DNA from: Apostichopus japonicus
Taxonomy: Eukaryota > Echinodermata > Holothuroidea > Aspidochirotida > Stichopodidae
Assembly: GCF_037975245.1 (NCBI RefSeq)
Contig: NC_092574.1
Coordinates: 25,714,713-25,774,712 of the forward strand
DNA: 60,000 nucleotides
Direction: 5' to 3'
A program made the position numbers and the translations under genes. This document shows positions 44,301-57,913 of this stretch, piece after piece. The first letter of the stretch is position 1; every line of letters begins with the position of its first letter. The notes beneath the pieces are model-generated. The model was not told the DNA's origin. It saw nothing but the letters and a program-made list of their open reading frames with translations, and did no database searches.

Positions 44301-47300
44301 TACAGTGACTTTTGTCATTTTGGGGGCTTAATACTAGTGTTGTGTACTATTTTACTGTGTGGGTTGTCTGTTGAAGAGATGCTATATGTAGCTGTTACAG
44401 ATATATGAAGCAGGATGTATTGTAGTGTATGCATTCCTGCCAAGTACTTTTTAAATGTTTTAGTATGATCCAAAAAAATAATAATAATTTTATCAAACAG
44501 AATCAATGTCAGAAACTGCTACTTTACACACAACTTTGTACAGTAATTGTGTGGTAAATTGTCCATTTTACAATTTCATTTTTCATTTGATACTACTATA
44601 GAGACATAATTCCCTGGTATGAGTACTGCTTTTGTCCAGTATGTCGTCCAATAAAACCTGTGGAAAGGTAAGGGATATATTCCCAAACTGATCATTTGAT
44701 TACATATTTGTATTCCAAAACCACATATATCTTTAAGTGTGCAGTTTACATTGAGTTTATTTGTACAACATGTTAACGCAGGAAAGATTAGGTACGTTTT
44801 GTCAGATTACTTCAGCCCACAGAAACCACTTCAATAAATGATGAAATTAGGCCTAAAGGTTGCCAAGGAAACTTGGGGCCTTAATTTTTATTTATTCATT
44901 CTTATTTTGGTCTTTTTGTATGGATTAAATGTTTAGAAAAAAAGCTTAACTTTTGAGGCACCAATTGATTTCAACCACAAGTTAAATATCTCTTAGTTTT
45001 AAAGTAAAATGAGAAGTTATACAATCATGGCTAAATATTTACAAGGCTTGGTCTTAAGTCATACAACCATCACAACAACCCCAATGTTAATTTGAGCATT
45101 TTACCTCCATGATTTGAGGAAGAGTTTGTTTTTTAGGAAAATAAGGCAGGTTTCCATCAGCTTGTTCACCAAAAAAAAAAAAAAATCTTAAAAGGTGTCA
45201 AGAACGAGGGGGGAGTTAGACAGTTATCTGGTAATAGTAGATGGCCCCTCAAGGTATCAGTGATTGGTAGGCACAGTTGTCTGTAGACTAATGATGACCT
45301 GATTGTATGAAATGTGGAATCTTTTTCACACTATTTTGGTGATCAATGACTGGATCCCACCCCCTTGAACTGTGTTTGGTATGTGATTTGTTAGTCTTGT
45401 GGGTGGTATATGTTACAGCTGGTTGTTATGGCAATGTAAACACAGCTCAGAAAAAAAATGGCAACAGAGTGGTTTATTGTACAGCAGGTTTTGGGGGCAT
45501 TGTTCAGTTGAGTAATTCAGTAATAATACTATTCAGTAATAGTGGGTGGGGAAACTAATCGACAAATAGAATGAATAAAACTTTTTTTGAGCAGTGTGGA
45601 TTGCTTAACTGAATCAAAAGTTGACAGGAAGTAATAAAGTATGCTGCATATTTGTTAGATCATTAGTACAAATATTTACTGAAAAAACAAGAAAAACACA
45701 TTCATGTATAGTTCTTTTATATTTACTATTTTGATACTACTAACTGTAAATCAAACTTCAAATGAATTGTCTGGGTAGCCATTAGAAGTTACTTTAAGAA
45801 ACAATGAACAACTTTCCAAACATTTTATCAAAGTATGAGAATGCTCATATTGCGTTCAACAGAGAAACAATTTTTAACCGATTAGCATGAATATTCCAAA
45901 TATACTTTGAACAGTAGCGAACGTGACGTCATCCAGGCAAATGCAGATTGTGACATAACCCAAGCTGCATACAGTTCCTACAGTAGTCATAACAAAAACC
46001 ATGCTTGAATACAGAGAAATTACTAAAAGATTTGATTGCTGTTGATCACTATAAGACACCACCATCTGAAATAATATCATCCAAGTGATGAATATTTTAT
46101 TTTGTGAGAGATAAATAAATGTACTGTAATTAGATTCTCAACATTTTCATCACCTACAGTACGTAGACACTTTCTTGAACCACATTCTTATGTGGAATGA
46201 AACATATAGTGCCAATACTGTACATGTGAAGCTGATAAACGTACATGGGTTTTTGTTTTTTTTCCTGTTTGGAATAAGCATAAAGAATTAAGCAGAATTA
46301 ACTCAAAGAACATGTAAACCTATACTTAATTATTGAAAATAAAACGGATAAACTTTTAAGAGCTGACGAGGCTTTCAGCGATGATGTCATTCCCAACTCC
46401 ACCCAGTGGGCGGAAAGAATTTTGCTATTCATATGTTAAGCTTTCCGTTTCTATGCCTACCCTGTACATAAAGACATAGTGGTGGAGCAAATTGCATTCG
46501 TTAGTTTGTTAAAGCTAATGAAACAGTGTAAATGTATGGTTTTTCCTAGATTAATGTAGTATTGTTTCTGCTCAAGAGCTGATATTATGCTGTTAGACAT
46601 GTTAGACTTGGTAGTTCAGCCACTTCGATCAACGTGATTATAACCTTAGAAGGGAGCAGAGTACCCTGATTAATACCGCCGTGCCAAGACAGACTCTTGG
46701 AGGCTTTCACCAGATGAATCCTACTGCAGGAATAATATTAAATGATTTTAAGTTTACTGTCAACATTTCATCACCCTGACAGATACAGATATTAAGAAGT
46801 TATCATGTACATAAAGCAGATTATGAGAAAACTTTCAAAAATTTTCAAATTTAATTTCAATATTTAGAAAGAAAATTTGACGGGTCGAGGTTACAATGTG
46901 CCACTTTATTTTTGCGATTTTAAGATAAGAATTTGCCATTGAAGTATTGATAATTAAAGAAACTGGTCTTTCCTTAAAAAAGGAGGGGGGGGGGGAATGG
47001 TATAGATTGTAGATAAAAAATACCTGAACTGATAGATACAGTAGTTGGGCTTAAATCATTCGGTAAAATGTCCTAATTGATTTACGATCATAATTATACT
47101 TCAAGATTAGAACTACAGTATTTTTACTAAATTAGAAGTGCAAGGCAGACTAATGTAAATCAATGTGCTGTAGGTCACTTACACCAGGGAGTTGTGATGG
47201 AACAACACTCTGCTTACACCCACATGATAAACTGTATACGTTGTACAGAACAGAAACTTACATTTGATTTGTTCTGAGTTTTCTTCCTTTTTTATCCTTT

Positions 47301-47620
47301 TTCTTGCTTCTGTTCTGGAAACCATCCTAGCTTTGAAGTTTTGAGCCCAGAGGCCCTAAGGATATTGACAGTAGGTTAGACAGTACCAGTGGTAGGATTA
47401 TTTGTTTTAGAAGTAAGAAGAAAACCAAGGGTTGCCATGATCAAGCCATCATGACTCAGATATTTCAGTGTTTATCCCTGGGGAGAGCTCACAACATGTG
47501 GGCTATGGCCTAATGTACTGATCTTTGCACTCTGTGTGGGTGGAATTCAAACCCCAACATCTCTGATTAAAATACACCCAAACCCTCAAATTAAATAGAA
47601 CTCTGATCATAAAGTCCCTT
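41349..47620. other. Candidate first intron of the GLIS2-like gene, left part
   Basis: AT-rich, with pyrimidine tracts near 41600-41643, a G run near 44183-44199, an A14 run near 45173 and a G run near 46983-46994. Several open frames of 60-85 codons occur on both strands without family resemblance. Confidence 0.3.
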
Positions 47621-47634
47621 GTAGCCATGGCAAC
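47621..47634. promoter_or_regulatory. RFX X-box consensus site
   Basis: GTAGCCATGGCAAC fits GTNRCC-NN-RGYAAC at every fixed position. Confidence 0.4.
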
Positions 47635-50600
47635 TACTCATCCCTTACCCAACAAAATAGCTATTGTTTTTGTTTTTTGGGATTTTTTTTTTCTTTTGCC
47701 GGCAAATATGTAAGCCTCTTTAAACAATGTGGGAGGAGCAATCAATGGGCAGATTATATGGCTGTCAGTCATAAAGTAAAGTGTCTATTGAAATGGAAAC
47801 ATTGTCATTCAAGTCAGCAGCTCTGCACAACCAGTAGTGAGTAAGCACGGGATACCGTCAGCTTGCCCTAGGAGTCCGAGACCGAGTAGGCAGAGAAACA
47901 TGTTATGTATAGTGTGTACTTTATGTTAACCTCTCCACCACATGCCACCACCACAGTGGAAGAAAGATCTCTGCGTTCTCAACCTGGACAAATTATCTGG
48001 AATGGGACAGAGTTGTTATAATATCCCTGCTGACAATTTGAACTTCAGAACCTGTGGATCATCACTGATGGAATCAGTACATGTACAACATAGCTCGGTA
48101 ACTTCCCAGTGAAGAATAAAAAGAAGAAATTTGGAATGTTCAAATTATTTGTTTGGAATATTTTTATGACTGGACATAGGAATTATTTTTCTTTTTGGAG
48201 GTAATGTATATATTTTATGAGAATTCCATTTTCTTTTTTTTTTAAATTAAAAAAGGTCTGTACTTCTGATTTACATGTATATTTTATACATGTACAGTAG
48301 CCTACAATTGAAATTTGAGAATTTTGTAATATGATGATATCAGTTGTTTAAAAAAATAAATTTCCAGCAGGTGTGATATTGCTTTTGCCAGGTTTTGTTT
48401 AAATAATTATTATGTCAAGAAAATGACTGAAAAAAAGTTGGAAAACAGGGAGCAGGGGAGAGTAACAGTCCTGGGGTTAAATTTTTATTGAATCATCATA
48501 CTGCTTTACATATTAAAATAGACTTATCAAGTATTCCTAGGCTGCTGGTGCATAGCCTTATTTCTCTATTTGACTTAAAAATCAAAAAAGTTATTCATTA
48601 TGATGCCTATTATGTGCTGATGAAAATCAGAGCACTAAGCACTTGTTCATAAATGTAGAAGCAATATGATAAGTAAAAAGTATTACAGTTTGTTGAATAA
48701 TGTTTTTATAACATTGAATCATTAATTTCTTGCTCAGTAATTAATTTGATGATAAAGTCTGGGTGGGGTGGGGTTATTAATTAGTTGCAGCCTTATTTTG
48801 AGGAACACTCTGTAATTTCTCTTAAATTGCCAAAAAAGAAAACTGAAAAAAAAGCTTCAATGGTAAAGTAATGGTTTGTTGCATTTTCTAAAATTAAAAA
48901 ATAACAATGTGGTTCATCATGTGCAGTAGCTTGAATAGTTAGGTTTTTATTTCAAATGATTAAGAAAAACTTCTGATTCCATATTTCCATGGGAATAGTG
49001 CTAATATGAAACATTATTGGAACTAAAATTTAAGTTGAATTTACAAAATGGAATGGTATCACCAGGTACTGGCTAATTAGTAAATTGACATAAGTACTTA
49101 ACAAAAGTCTAGGAGTGATTTAAGTTTTATTTAATTGAAATCTTATGTTGAATATTTGGTTTGTTTTGCCAAAAAATTAAACTAAACATCTATTTATCTT
49201 TTGGAAGGACAGTTCTGCCTTTTCTCAGCTGCCATGAGGTTGTTTTTGGCTGTAATAAGACTGCAATGTTCACATTTAACTATGTTTATTCTAGTAAAAT
49301 GGCATAATTGCAGCTTCAGAATGCTCACAAGGTTTTAGATAGCCAACTGTCCAGTCGTCCAGTGATTGGCCTGGGAATCAAAACAGTCATTACAACAATA
49401 AATAATCCAAATAACAAAATAAACAAAAACAAGATGTGAACTGTGGGGAGTCAGGTGGGGGGAGGGAGGGGTGGATATGCTATAGCCCTGGGGTTCAGGT
49501 CCATAAAGGGCCTGCTAATGTCATTCATGTGAGTCAAACTGCTGCTTTGAGAGTGACACTAAAAGAAGGCTTTTATTTGAAGGCCCTGGGAGAGCTTGAG
49601 TGACTCCTGTTGACCACTGAATTAGATTGATTAATTTGTCCCTTTAATGTGATATATATCTCCATGGTGCTGTACTCTATTGTCAAATTTGGAAAGATGT
49701 CAAAAACCGCTAAAACAAAAGTTGTCAAAGTTCTCTAGTCGTCAAAAATAGTTGGCCCTCGATGGTCCACCTGAAGAGGATTTTTTTGTGGGGGGGGGAG
49801 GGTGGGGGTTTTCCCAACACTTGGTTTACCAATTTTAAACATACAGTATCTCCGACAGTGTACTGTACATGTATATTGGTCATTCTTTGATATGTTGCTT
49901 TATTTTTTCCAACAACCAAACTTGCTGTTCAAACTTTGTGATCAGAAAGTAAGAAAATCCTTAAAAATGAGCCTTGACAAAATTATACATAATTGTAACT
50001 GAACACTGTCCATCACATTGGTGTCATGAACTAAATAAAAATTTAGTTGAACAATCGCAAGGTTTGCAGATACGAGAAAACAGGCTTTCCTGTAAATGTT
50101 TCATTAAATTTCTGGGACACAAAATGCATTGCAATAAATATACTTGATGTCGATTACTTGATTTATTAATTACTGTGCATGATAATTGGCATATCATATG
50201 AGTTTTCTATTGGTTGTTACAACATGCAGTAGATATAGGTTTATATGGTGAACTAGCTAGTTAACTACATGGTGTATGATAATATTATATGGCCTGGTTA
50301 GAGTCATAGAAGGGCATAATAAGTCACAACCTAAATAAATGCAAAATATAGTTCCATCCATACCAAGGAGCTCTAATTTGGCTGTAAATCACATTTTAAA
50401 ACTGGATTGTATGGTAGGGATTATGGATTATCTTTTTGGACACAGACTACAATTGAATTGTAAAACATTTTGGCATTAATTTGTGGATGAACTCTTGCTC
50501 ACACCACAAACATGGTTTATTGAAGTTGGATTACTTTCTAAAAAATGATCTGTGTGTTTGAGTTGTGTACGGTAGTAAAAGACGTAGAGAGTCTCTACTC

Positions 50601-52574
50601 TCCCCTCCCCTTCCCTCCCTTCCTTCCTTCCTTCCTTCCAAGAGAGGAAATCCCAACTTTGGATATATTTTTGGTATTTACAACCAAAAAATGTGCTGTC
50701 TCGAATAAAAGGTTGATCATCACCACAGTTTAATTTCACAGCAATTTTACCATCAAAAGGCCAGGAGTAAAGCTAGCAAAATATTTGCAGTCTCACTTGA
50801 CAGCAAAGCCATTACAAAACATTTACAAAACTTAATTTTTGTCATTAGCCTGCTATGGTTTCTGTACATGTTAACAAAAACTGTGATAAATAGTTGCACT
50901 TGTATAGCAATTTTCAATTTTGTTTTTTTGTGATGAGATACCTGATTTATTCCTAGCATGACTATTTATGTTGTCATGATCTTCTCTACAGTACATGATG
51001 TCTGTTACAGTTATGTCATCAAAAGTTTACATTTAATTCATGGATACTGTAGCCTCTGTATACATTCAGTGATCTGAAGGTTAGTTGGTAGGCATGATGT
51101 GTTAGATTGTAGACACCCAGGAGGAGAACTTAACAATTTTAGCCACTAAATTGCTATTTACAAATGCAAGTGGAGGCTTTAAAAATATCTAATGGCTAAA
51201 ATCAAGTGTCCACTAGCATGTTACTGAATTACAACACACATCAGTATATTCACCAGGCTTATATGAGCAGCCCAATAATAAGTTTGCAGATAGTAAAGCG
51301 GTTCTATGGGGCTCTGGCATATGTTAGACCTGTATGGAAATTAACTCCCCGATTCTTTGACTGAATCAATTGTTAACCAACTTATCATCTGTTTAACATT
51401 TGTCTAGTTGCAGAAAATACAAAACTTGCCTTTTTTTCTTTCTATACAGGCAAATTGCAAACTTAATCCACTGGTATTAAGCCAGTAAGTAGCCCAAATT
51501 TCAAGGCCTGACATGAAGCATATATTGGTTTTTCTCTTTCCCCTCCGGAAGAGATTTATTTGTTAATCTTTTCTGGAGATATGCAGTGGCTTAAGGAGAT
51601 AATGGCCTAGGTTAGGACTGTTCATCTGGAGTACAGAATCACCTCAACTCACCATACCTAACCAGCAAGGTGACATTGTCAAACCACCGCACACACTGTG
51701 ATGTTTATTTTGTGTGTAGTAAGCATTTCACTGTAAACTTCCTGCAAAGATAATCCAACACTTCAAATTGATTTTAGACACACAGTATCTTTATAAAAAA
51801 TTCTTTTGAGAAATTTACTTTAAATATAAGGCATCTGTTTGTTTTAAGTCCATTTCAAAACTTCAGCTTACTAAAATTCAAAAGCAAAGCTTGTTTGGAA
51901 ATTAGAAAAAAAAAACTTTAGTTAGTGGATATATACTACAGTGATAAAAATAAGTTATATTTTGAAGTGTTCAGGAATAAGTGCAAACGTATTGACTGTG
52001 GTAGCACTATTTCACAAACCAGATAGTAGATATGATGACAAACACTGTGTGTGTCTGTTATCTATTGGGCATCCTGTAATGCACCCACAGACATCAACTG
52101 GGCAGGTTAGACTCTCAGGAGGATAATTATTTCACATGGGCCCTTTTTTGCACTCATCCTTAAAATAACAATATACACAATGTTTCCCATATTTGCCTGA
52201 GCCCTCCATATCTTAATTCCTGGTTTCCCCTTTAAATCTTGGACCTAGGACTGTATCTCCCCTTGACCTCCCCACCCCCTCCCCTTTTCCCTCTCATCAG
52301 GTCAGGCCTGAATGAACTTGCCAATTGACCAGATCGTGAAGTCAGCCAAAGAAGATAGAAACATGGACTTGGGATCTTGCGTCTGAATAAACAATTTGGT
52401 TAATAACCCAATGGTTGATAGTCAACCATTCAAAACAGTTGTTGATTATCATAATTTAAGTTGGTTAAGTACTGAAAGCTAAACAAATGTTGTCATTTTG
52501 ATCTCATTGCTCCTATATAGGGGAGATGAGATATTGTAGTTCCTTTGCCAGTTTGGCCATATATGGCTATGTCA
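47635..52574. other. Candidate first intron, middle part
   Basis: AT-rich DNA with a G-rich tract near 49453-49468, a G run near 49790-49807 and a (TTCC)n run near 50610-50640. No exon recognised. Confidence 0.3.
50610..50640. repeat. (TTCC)n microsatellite
   Basis: Runs of CCTT/TTCC following a CCCTCCCC stretch. Confidence 0.85.
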
Positions 52575-52603
52575 GTTGCCATAGCAACAGTTGCCATGGT
52601 AAT
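52575..52603. promoter_or_regulatory. Paired RFX X-box-like sites
   Basis: GTTGCCATAGCAAC (52575-52588) is a perfect X-box palindrome. One base later GTTGCCATGGTAAT (52590-52603) differs from consensus only at its last base. Confidence 0.45.
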
Positions 52604-52699
52604 GGTTAATTTTCCTGAGTAGCTACTCTCAGGGAGGGGACCGGGGTGTCACCCATGGTAGGGTACCTCAGGGGGACCAGAAGTCCATGACTGAGGGAG

Positions 52700-52870
52700 G
52701 GGTCAAACGTGTGCGTGGGTGTCTGCGTGTGTGTCCAATGTTTTGTTAAAAACTCCTCCTAAATGGCTGGCCCGATGTTCTTCAAACATGGTGGGAATGT
52801 ACCACAGGGTGAACCCTTGTGTCTCACTTGTGTCGTGGGAAACAAGGTCAAAGGTCATGTGGTTAAATGT
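52700..52870 (+). repeat. Third copy of the DR1-bearing repeat family
   Basis: GTGTACCACA-like and GGTGAACCC words lead to AGGTCAAAGGTCA at 52845-52857, the same 13-mer as in PWP2 intron 4. Confidence 0.5.
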
Positions 52871-53188
52871 CAAATGTATATTTTATACCGATACTAAGTC
52901 CTTAGTTACAGGCCAAGTGAATATGAGGAGCATAAACCCTAGCCTATACTAAACCTAGCCTGAATGTAACTGTTATGTTTGGCCTGGACAAATGATTAAT
53001 TCTACTAGGCTACAAAGTACAATATTGTGCCTGGCATGGTCCAGTTATATCTGAAAACTTAGCTTAATTGACAGGCTTTGGAAATCCGCGATATATATAC
53101 TGCATTGTGTCTAGGTGCGTAGCCTAGACCTGTCTATTCCCTGTGTCTAAGCGCGCAACAGGACAAAGTCTGCCTAGTCTATGTATAA

Positions 53189-53285
53189 TAATAGATTCTT
53201 ATATAGCGCAATATACCTGAGGCGGTCTCAATGCGCTTTACAACAAAAACAAGAAAAGGTATTTTAAAGCAAAATAAGAAAATAA
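53189..53285 (-). mobile_element. LINE/SINE 3' tail remnant
   Basis: TTCTTATATAGCGCAATATA followed by GTCTCAATGCGCTTTACAAC is the reverse of the LINE tail at 31055-31110 with a diverged loop. Confidence 0.6.
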
Positions 53286-54289
53286 ATGTGTTTAAACTAT
53301 AATATGTATAAACTATAATAACCTTTACATGGCATTAGAATTTCACTGATTGACAATGAGTGGTAATCTTGCTAACTGTGCTAAAAGTTAGTATAAAAAT
53401 TTACAAACCGATAATAATAATAATTTTATCACGGATAGAAGCATGATTCTGGAGTCAGGACTCCCTGACTAGTTTTGTTCAGTGTAGGGTTTAATAACCA
53501 AAAAATGTAGCCATGTTAACTTCAAAATCAGTAAATGCCAGATTGCAATAGCTATTAGCTAATATATAAATTTGTTCACAGGAAATCAGTGTTTGCTGGC
53601 AATGAGATATGCAACTCCTTGGATTGCCCTCAGATTGTTAAATGTGGTTTCTTTGTATCCCATAAAGTTACTAGGTGCTGTTACAAAATCCATTAACTTA
53701 CTATTTACTCCTATCAGGGTTATATTGAGCATGCATAAGATAGACAAATTGTATTACTTTTGAGATAATGATCTGTGTGTCTTACGATTGATTCAATCCC
53801 AATTCGGCTCAAAATAGTTTTGCAGCTGAAATACTTGAATAGAAGAGATCACTGGGACATGATCATATAGTATTACCAATGACATATATTCAACTTTGAA
53901 GTAGTTTCCTAAGGAGGCCAAGGTGTTTGCATGTGCCCACACACTCGTTGACATTAAACACAAAGAAAAAGAAGGCAATAACTGTATTACTTCTTTTTGT
54001 CTTCATAAGAAATTTATTGATGACAGTTTTCTTATGTTTGTACATTGATGATGAAATTGAGGTTGCATGCTTCTTATTCATGATATTGTCATTGCATGGG
54101 TCTGGCCGTTATTGTTCATCAAGGGCATGTGAGTCCTTCAGCTCGTTAGAATATTGCCGACGTGAGCGTAGAATGACATTGTATGACAATTAAATAATGT
54201 CATGTTGGTGTTTTGCTTTATGTGTAGGTTGATCTACATACATGCAAAGTATGAAGTTCATCCAAGCTTTATGTTTGGAAGTAGCTTTT

Positions 54290-54660
54290 ACACAAGGTGT
54301 TCAGACTTTGACCTCTATAGAGCACAAATGACATTAATTTGACCTCCATGAAATACAACAAATTAGTTTTGTTACTCTTTTAAGGTTGACCTAGCTGAAT
54401 AATAAATATGAAGTTTTATTGTAGTTTTCACTTTTGAGATCTTTGTGTTTGCAATTTTTTCAGACGTTGACTTTGTTTAATACTGCAAATTATGACCTTT
54501 GGCCTCCACGAATAATCATGCAGATTGTATACTGACTGAAGCTGAACCTCATACCTCTGTATGAAGTAATAATCAAAGCATTTTTAATTTGGAATTCTTG
54601 TGTTTACAAGTGTTTCAGACGTAACCTTATATGATCTCAAATGACCTTTGACGTCAGTGG
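54290..54660. repeat. Degenerate repeat, period about 155-163 bp, with TGACCT words
   Basis: Three units each hold TTCAGAC followed by a TTGAC/TAACC word, and then CAAATGAC or TTATGACC (near 54298, 54461 and 54615). TGACCTTTGAC, the reverse of the GTCAAAGGTCA core, appears in the last. It may be a diverged inverted member of the DR1-bearing family. Confidence 0.4.
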
Positions 54661-55695
54661 AAAACAATAGGAACCAGTGGCGGATCCAGGATTTCGCCGA
54701 AGGGGGGGCCCAGATGGGAAATGCCTAATTGTCGTCCTGGGGGAGGGGTCTAAGGGGATTGGGTGCCCCCCTCCCCATTGGGAAAATTTCACAAAATATG
54801 GAGGTCCTCGGTGCAATCTGGTGCTACTTTTCGTGAAAGTTTGGAGTAAAATTTATTTCCAATAAATCATGTATTCATGGTTTGCCGGGCATATATTTGC
54901 AATTTCGAGCAATGAGCTGGGATTTACGTCTTTGGGGAGTAGGTGGTGATGCAAACTACTTTTTACCAGGCTACTCCAGGCCATTTCATCTTGGATGCCC
55001 CCTTCCAGATGGAGACTATTGATGCAGTCAGAGTGCCCCTCTCACCTTCACTTTATCGGAATGATGGTGTACTCTTTTTGCAAATTTATTTACAAAAAAT
55101 TACACGCACGGTGGCGTAGCTAGGATTTTTTGAGTGGGGGGGCATGGGGGGCTGTTCTTTCTTGTGGGGGGGGGCGGAGTTTACTATCTAAGCGGAGCGC
55201 CACCTTGGTTGGCGCGGAGCGTACAGAGAAAATTTGAGATTTCAGCACCCCCCAGATCGCAGGAGATGGCACCTGTGAGGCAAAATAGCAACCAAAAAGA
55301 TGTGCAACTTTGGTGACAGAAATGCAAAAAAAGTTTTTTCTCTTTCATGCTGACTGGCCTTGCCAACTCAGCCAGACTTTTAACTTGAGGGAAGTTGGCA
55401 TCATTTGTCGTTTCAAGCTGTCAAGGCCTTTCTCCCAACTCAAACTCCTGTGGGCTACCGGTAGATTTGCAGGATATGCCCACATGTGGACTTAAATAGC
55501 ATTAGAGGAAGGGGGTGGAAGACTAACACGCATCGATGTTTCGGTAATGGTCCACATTGATGGCTCGGTGCTTATTAGGCCATTTATTGGGTTTCTTGAG
55601 GCAGCTGTCATCAGAATCTGGCTTTTTGTGCCAATCGATGACCGATAACATGTATTGGTATGTAAATCTCTTCTTCATATATCTAGCAACACTCT

Positions 55696-55913
55696 AAAAA
55701 CAAATGAGTGGATTTCATTCCATTGGAGTGATCACTCGGCGCACTTCAAATTAAGAGTGAAATTTAACTCTATTGGAGTTAACCCTCACTCCTAATATGA
55801 GTGAATATAACTCTATTAGGAGTTAAGATTTACTCCAATGGAGTGGAAATTCACTCTTATACCGGAATGTGCTCAGTGATCACTCCCATGGAGTGAAATT
55901 CACCTATGTTTTT
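55696..55913. mobile_element. Palindromic miniature element rich in GAGT/ACTC
   Basis: Arms of about 50 bp are inverted partners (AAAAACA ... GGAGTGATCACT and AGTGATCACTCC ... TGTTTTT). The centre holds further small palindromes such as ACTCCAATGGAGT. The whole is close to self-complementary. Confidence 0.7.
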
Positions 55914-55942
55914 ATCAGTACAGTACAGTGCATATCATCATA

Positions 55943-55980
55943 GACGTACATACGTACGTACGTACTACGTACGTTCGTAT
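55943..55980. repeat. (ACGT)n microsatellite
   Basis: Run of CGTACGTACGTAC-type units, a self-complementary CpG-bearing microsatellite. Confidence 0.8.
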
Positions 55981-56562
55981 ATCAGACGCACTCGATACCC
56001 ACGATACGATACGGTCCTGGAGAAACTATTTCCACTCATCATTTTTTAAGGCGATACAGTAGTGAGTATTGAACAGGCACAGCCGCATGTTTGCAGGAAA
56101 TTCAGAATTCCCAATATTTTATATCTCTACCAGTAGTGAAAATCATGTTTCGACAGTTTCGTGGACATAAAAAGTTGTTTTGTGGAATATTCAATGACAT
56201 ATCAGGGGCGGCTGCAGGATTTGTGACAGGGGGGGGGGTCTGACTGGTCCAGCCGCGCCTGAATGTAAGACTATCTAAGCGGAGCGCCATCATCGGTTGG
56301 CGCGGAGCGTACAAGAAAATTTTTAGCTTTACAAACCCCCCAGATGGCCGGAAACGGCACTTCCCGAGTATTCTAAGCAGCATGTACCTATAGCCTGAAA
56401 ATATGGATCTCATGTCTGCAATTTCAGGCCCCCCGTAGCTACGCCACTGATCACGCATGGGGCACTTTCCCTCGAACGCGGTAAAAAAAAAAAAAATCAG
56501 GATTTTCAAAAAGGGGGGGCCCGGGCCCCCCGGGCCCCCCCCCTGGATCCGCCCCTGGGAAC

Positions 56563-57913
56563 CTTGTATCGACTAAGATGGATCGACAAACCAGTATAAA
56601 ATAAAACCATCACACATGTGCATATAAGTTACAGTATTGTGTTTAAAGGCCAAGGCATGATCACACACACTCACACATACACCATGGCATATGGACTGGA
56701 ATAGTTTTGGACATAAACACCCACACCTATTTACTCTTGTTGATTTTTAGGGAACTATTATCTTCTTTAAGCCCTATAGACAGAGGTAATGTTGATACAA
56801 GTACTTGAGGTCTGTGTATACATTGGGTGGGCCAAGGGGAACAATCCCTTTGTTACAAAGGTAAATAGCTACTTTTAGCTGATTGAAAAGCTAATTTAAC
56901 TTGTCAGCAACACTGGTTGCTAAGCCGTTGTCAAAACAGTGAGTTGGGTCTGTAGGCCCATTTCCTTTCATTATTGCCGGGATTACCCTCAGAATTAATC
57001 GTCTGTCTGCATGGTCTAGAGGAGGGTTTTTTTTATTATAAATGTGTTGAAATATTTTCAGTTTTGTCAAATATTATTGCAGTCCTTTAGTTTTTCCTTG
57101 AAATTTTGGAATATTGAAATGGATTTTGTCTGAAGTAATCAGCTGATTTTATTAGCATTGCATGTACAAGCTGTTTTGGTTTCTCGCCATAGGCAGGCTA
57201 ATAAACTTTGCAGCTAAATTGGCGTGTGCTTGTGTGTGTAAGTACATGTGTATTTAAGTGTACTTACGATGCACAAACTTGGGAACACTACCATGAAGGT
57301 TTGAGGTCATGTCAGATGAGTAGAGGTCAAAGTGAAAGCCTTGCATGAAACTATTATTGAAGTATTATAACTTGGATAAAGTTTGTCCATTCATGATAGA
57401 TTTGCCTTTTAAAGTGCAAAAAGTCTAGTTTGTTGGTGGAGGAGGTCAGAGGTCACTTGAAGTTAATATGCATGATGTGGGAAAAATTGATAAATTTTGT
57501 ATTTGATATGTGGCTTACCCATATTGAATTTGAAGGTCCTATGATCTTTGCTGGGGATCAAAGTTCATCTGATGTTAACGTGTGATTAATATGTAAGAAT
57601 CTTAAAAGTTGCATTTTTGGCTAATTTGATGAAATTTGCTTGAAACAGCCTAGCCAGATTCATTTTTAGTGCATTCCACGCTTTGCTGTTGTTTATGTAT
57701 GTACATAAAATATCTTTAACAATACATCTCCATAGGATATACCGATACACAGAAGCGTGTGCATGTGTGTGTGTAGGCCATACAATAATATTCCAACAGT
57801 GTTTGTTTTCAAAAAGTTCAAACAGAGTTCATAGCCTTCCCAATATTCTACTTCATTTCACAAATCATTACTGTTGCCTTGATATCGTCTCTTTTTCTTT
57901 CTTTTTTCTCCAG
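56563..57913. other. Intron sequence before GLIS2-like exon 57914
   Basis: AT-rich, with GGTCAAAG and AGGTCA words between 57300 and 57560, including a DR1-type AGGTCA-G-AGGTCA at 57443-57455. It ends in a strong pyrimidine tract and CTCCAG acceptor. No other exon seen. Confidence 0.4.

Larger units (their letters stand above)
55101..56457. mobile_element. Nested element inside the composite
   Basis: The left end CGGTGGCGTAGCTAGG at 55109 and the right end CGTAGCTACGCCACTG ending at 56449 are inverted partners. The flanks TACACGCA and ATCACGCA agree at 6 of 8 positions. The module CTATCTAAGCGGAGCGCCA occurs at 55186 and again at 56271 in the same orientation, and another left-end-like CAGGGGCGGCTGCAGG lies at 56203. 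More than one insertion or an internal duplication is therefore involved. Confidence 0.6.
54670..56562. mobile_element. Composite inverted-repeat element (outer unit)
   Basis: The outer ends are CAGTGGCGGATCCAGG (54675-54690) and its inverted partner CCTGGATCCGCCCCTG (56542-56557), 15 of 16 matching. GGAAC is repeated directly outside both. Long G/C runs lie just inside each end. The roughly 1.9-kb interior is largely other elements (listed separately) and has no intact transposase. Confidence 0.7.
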
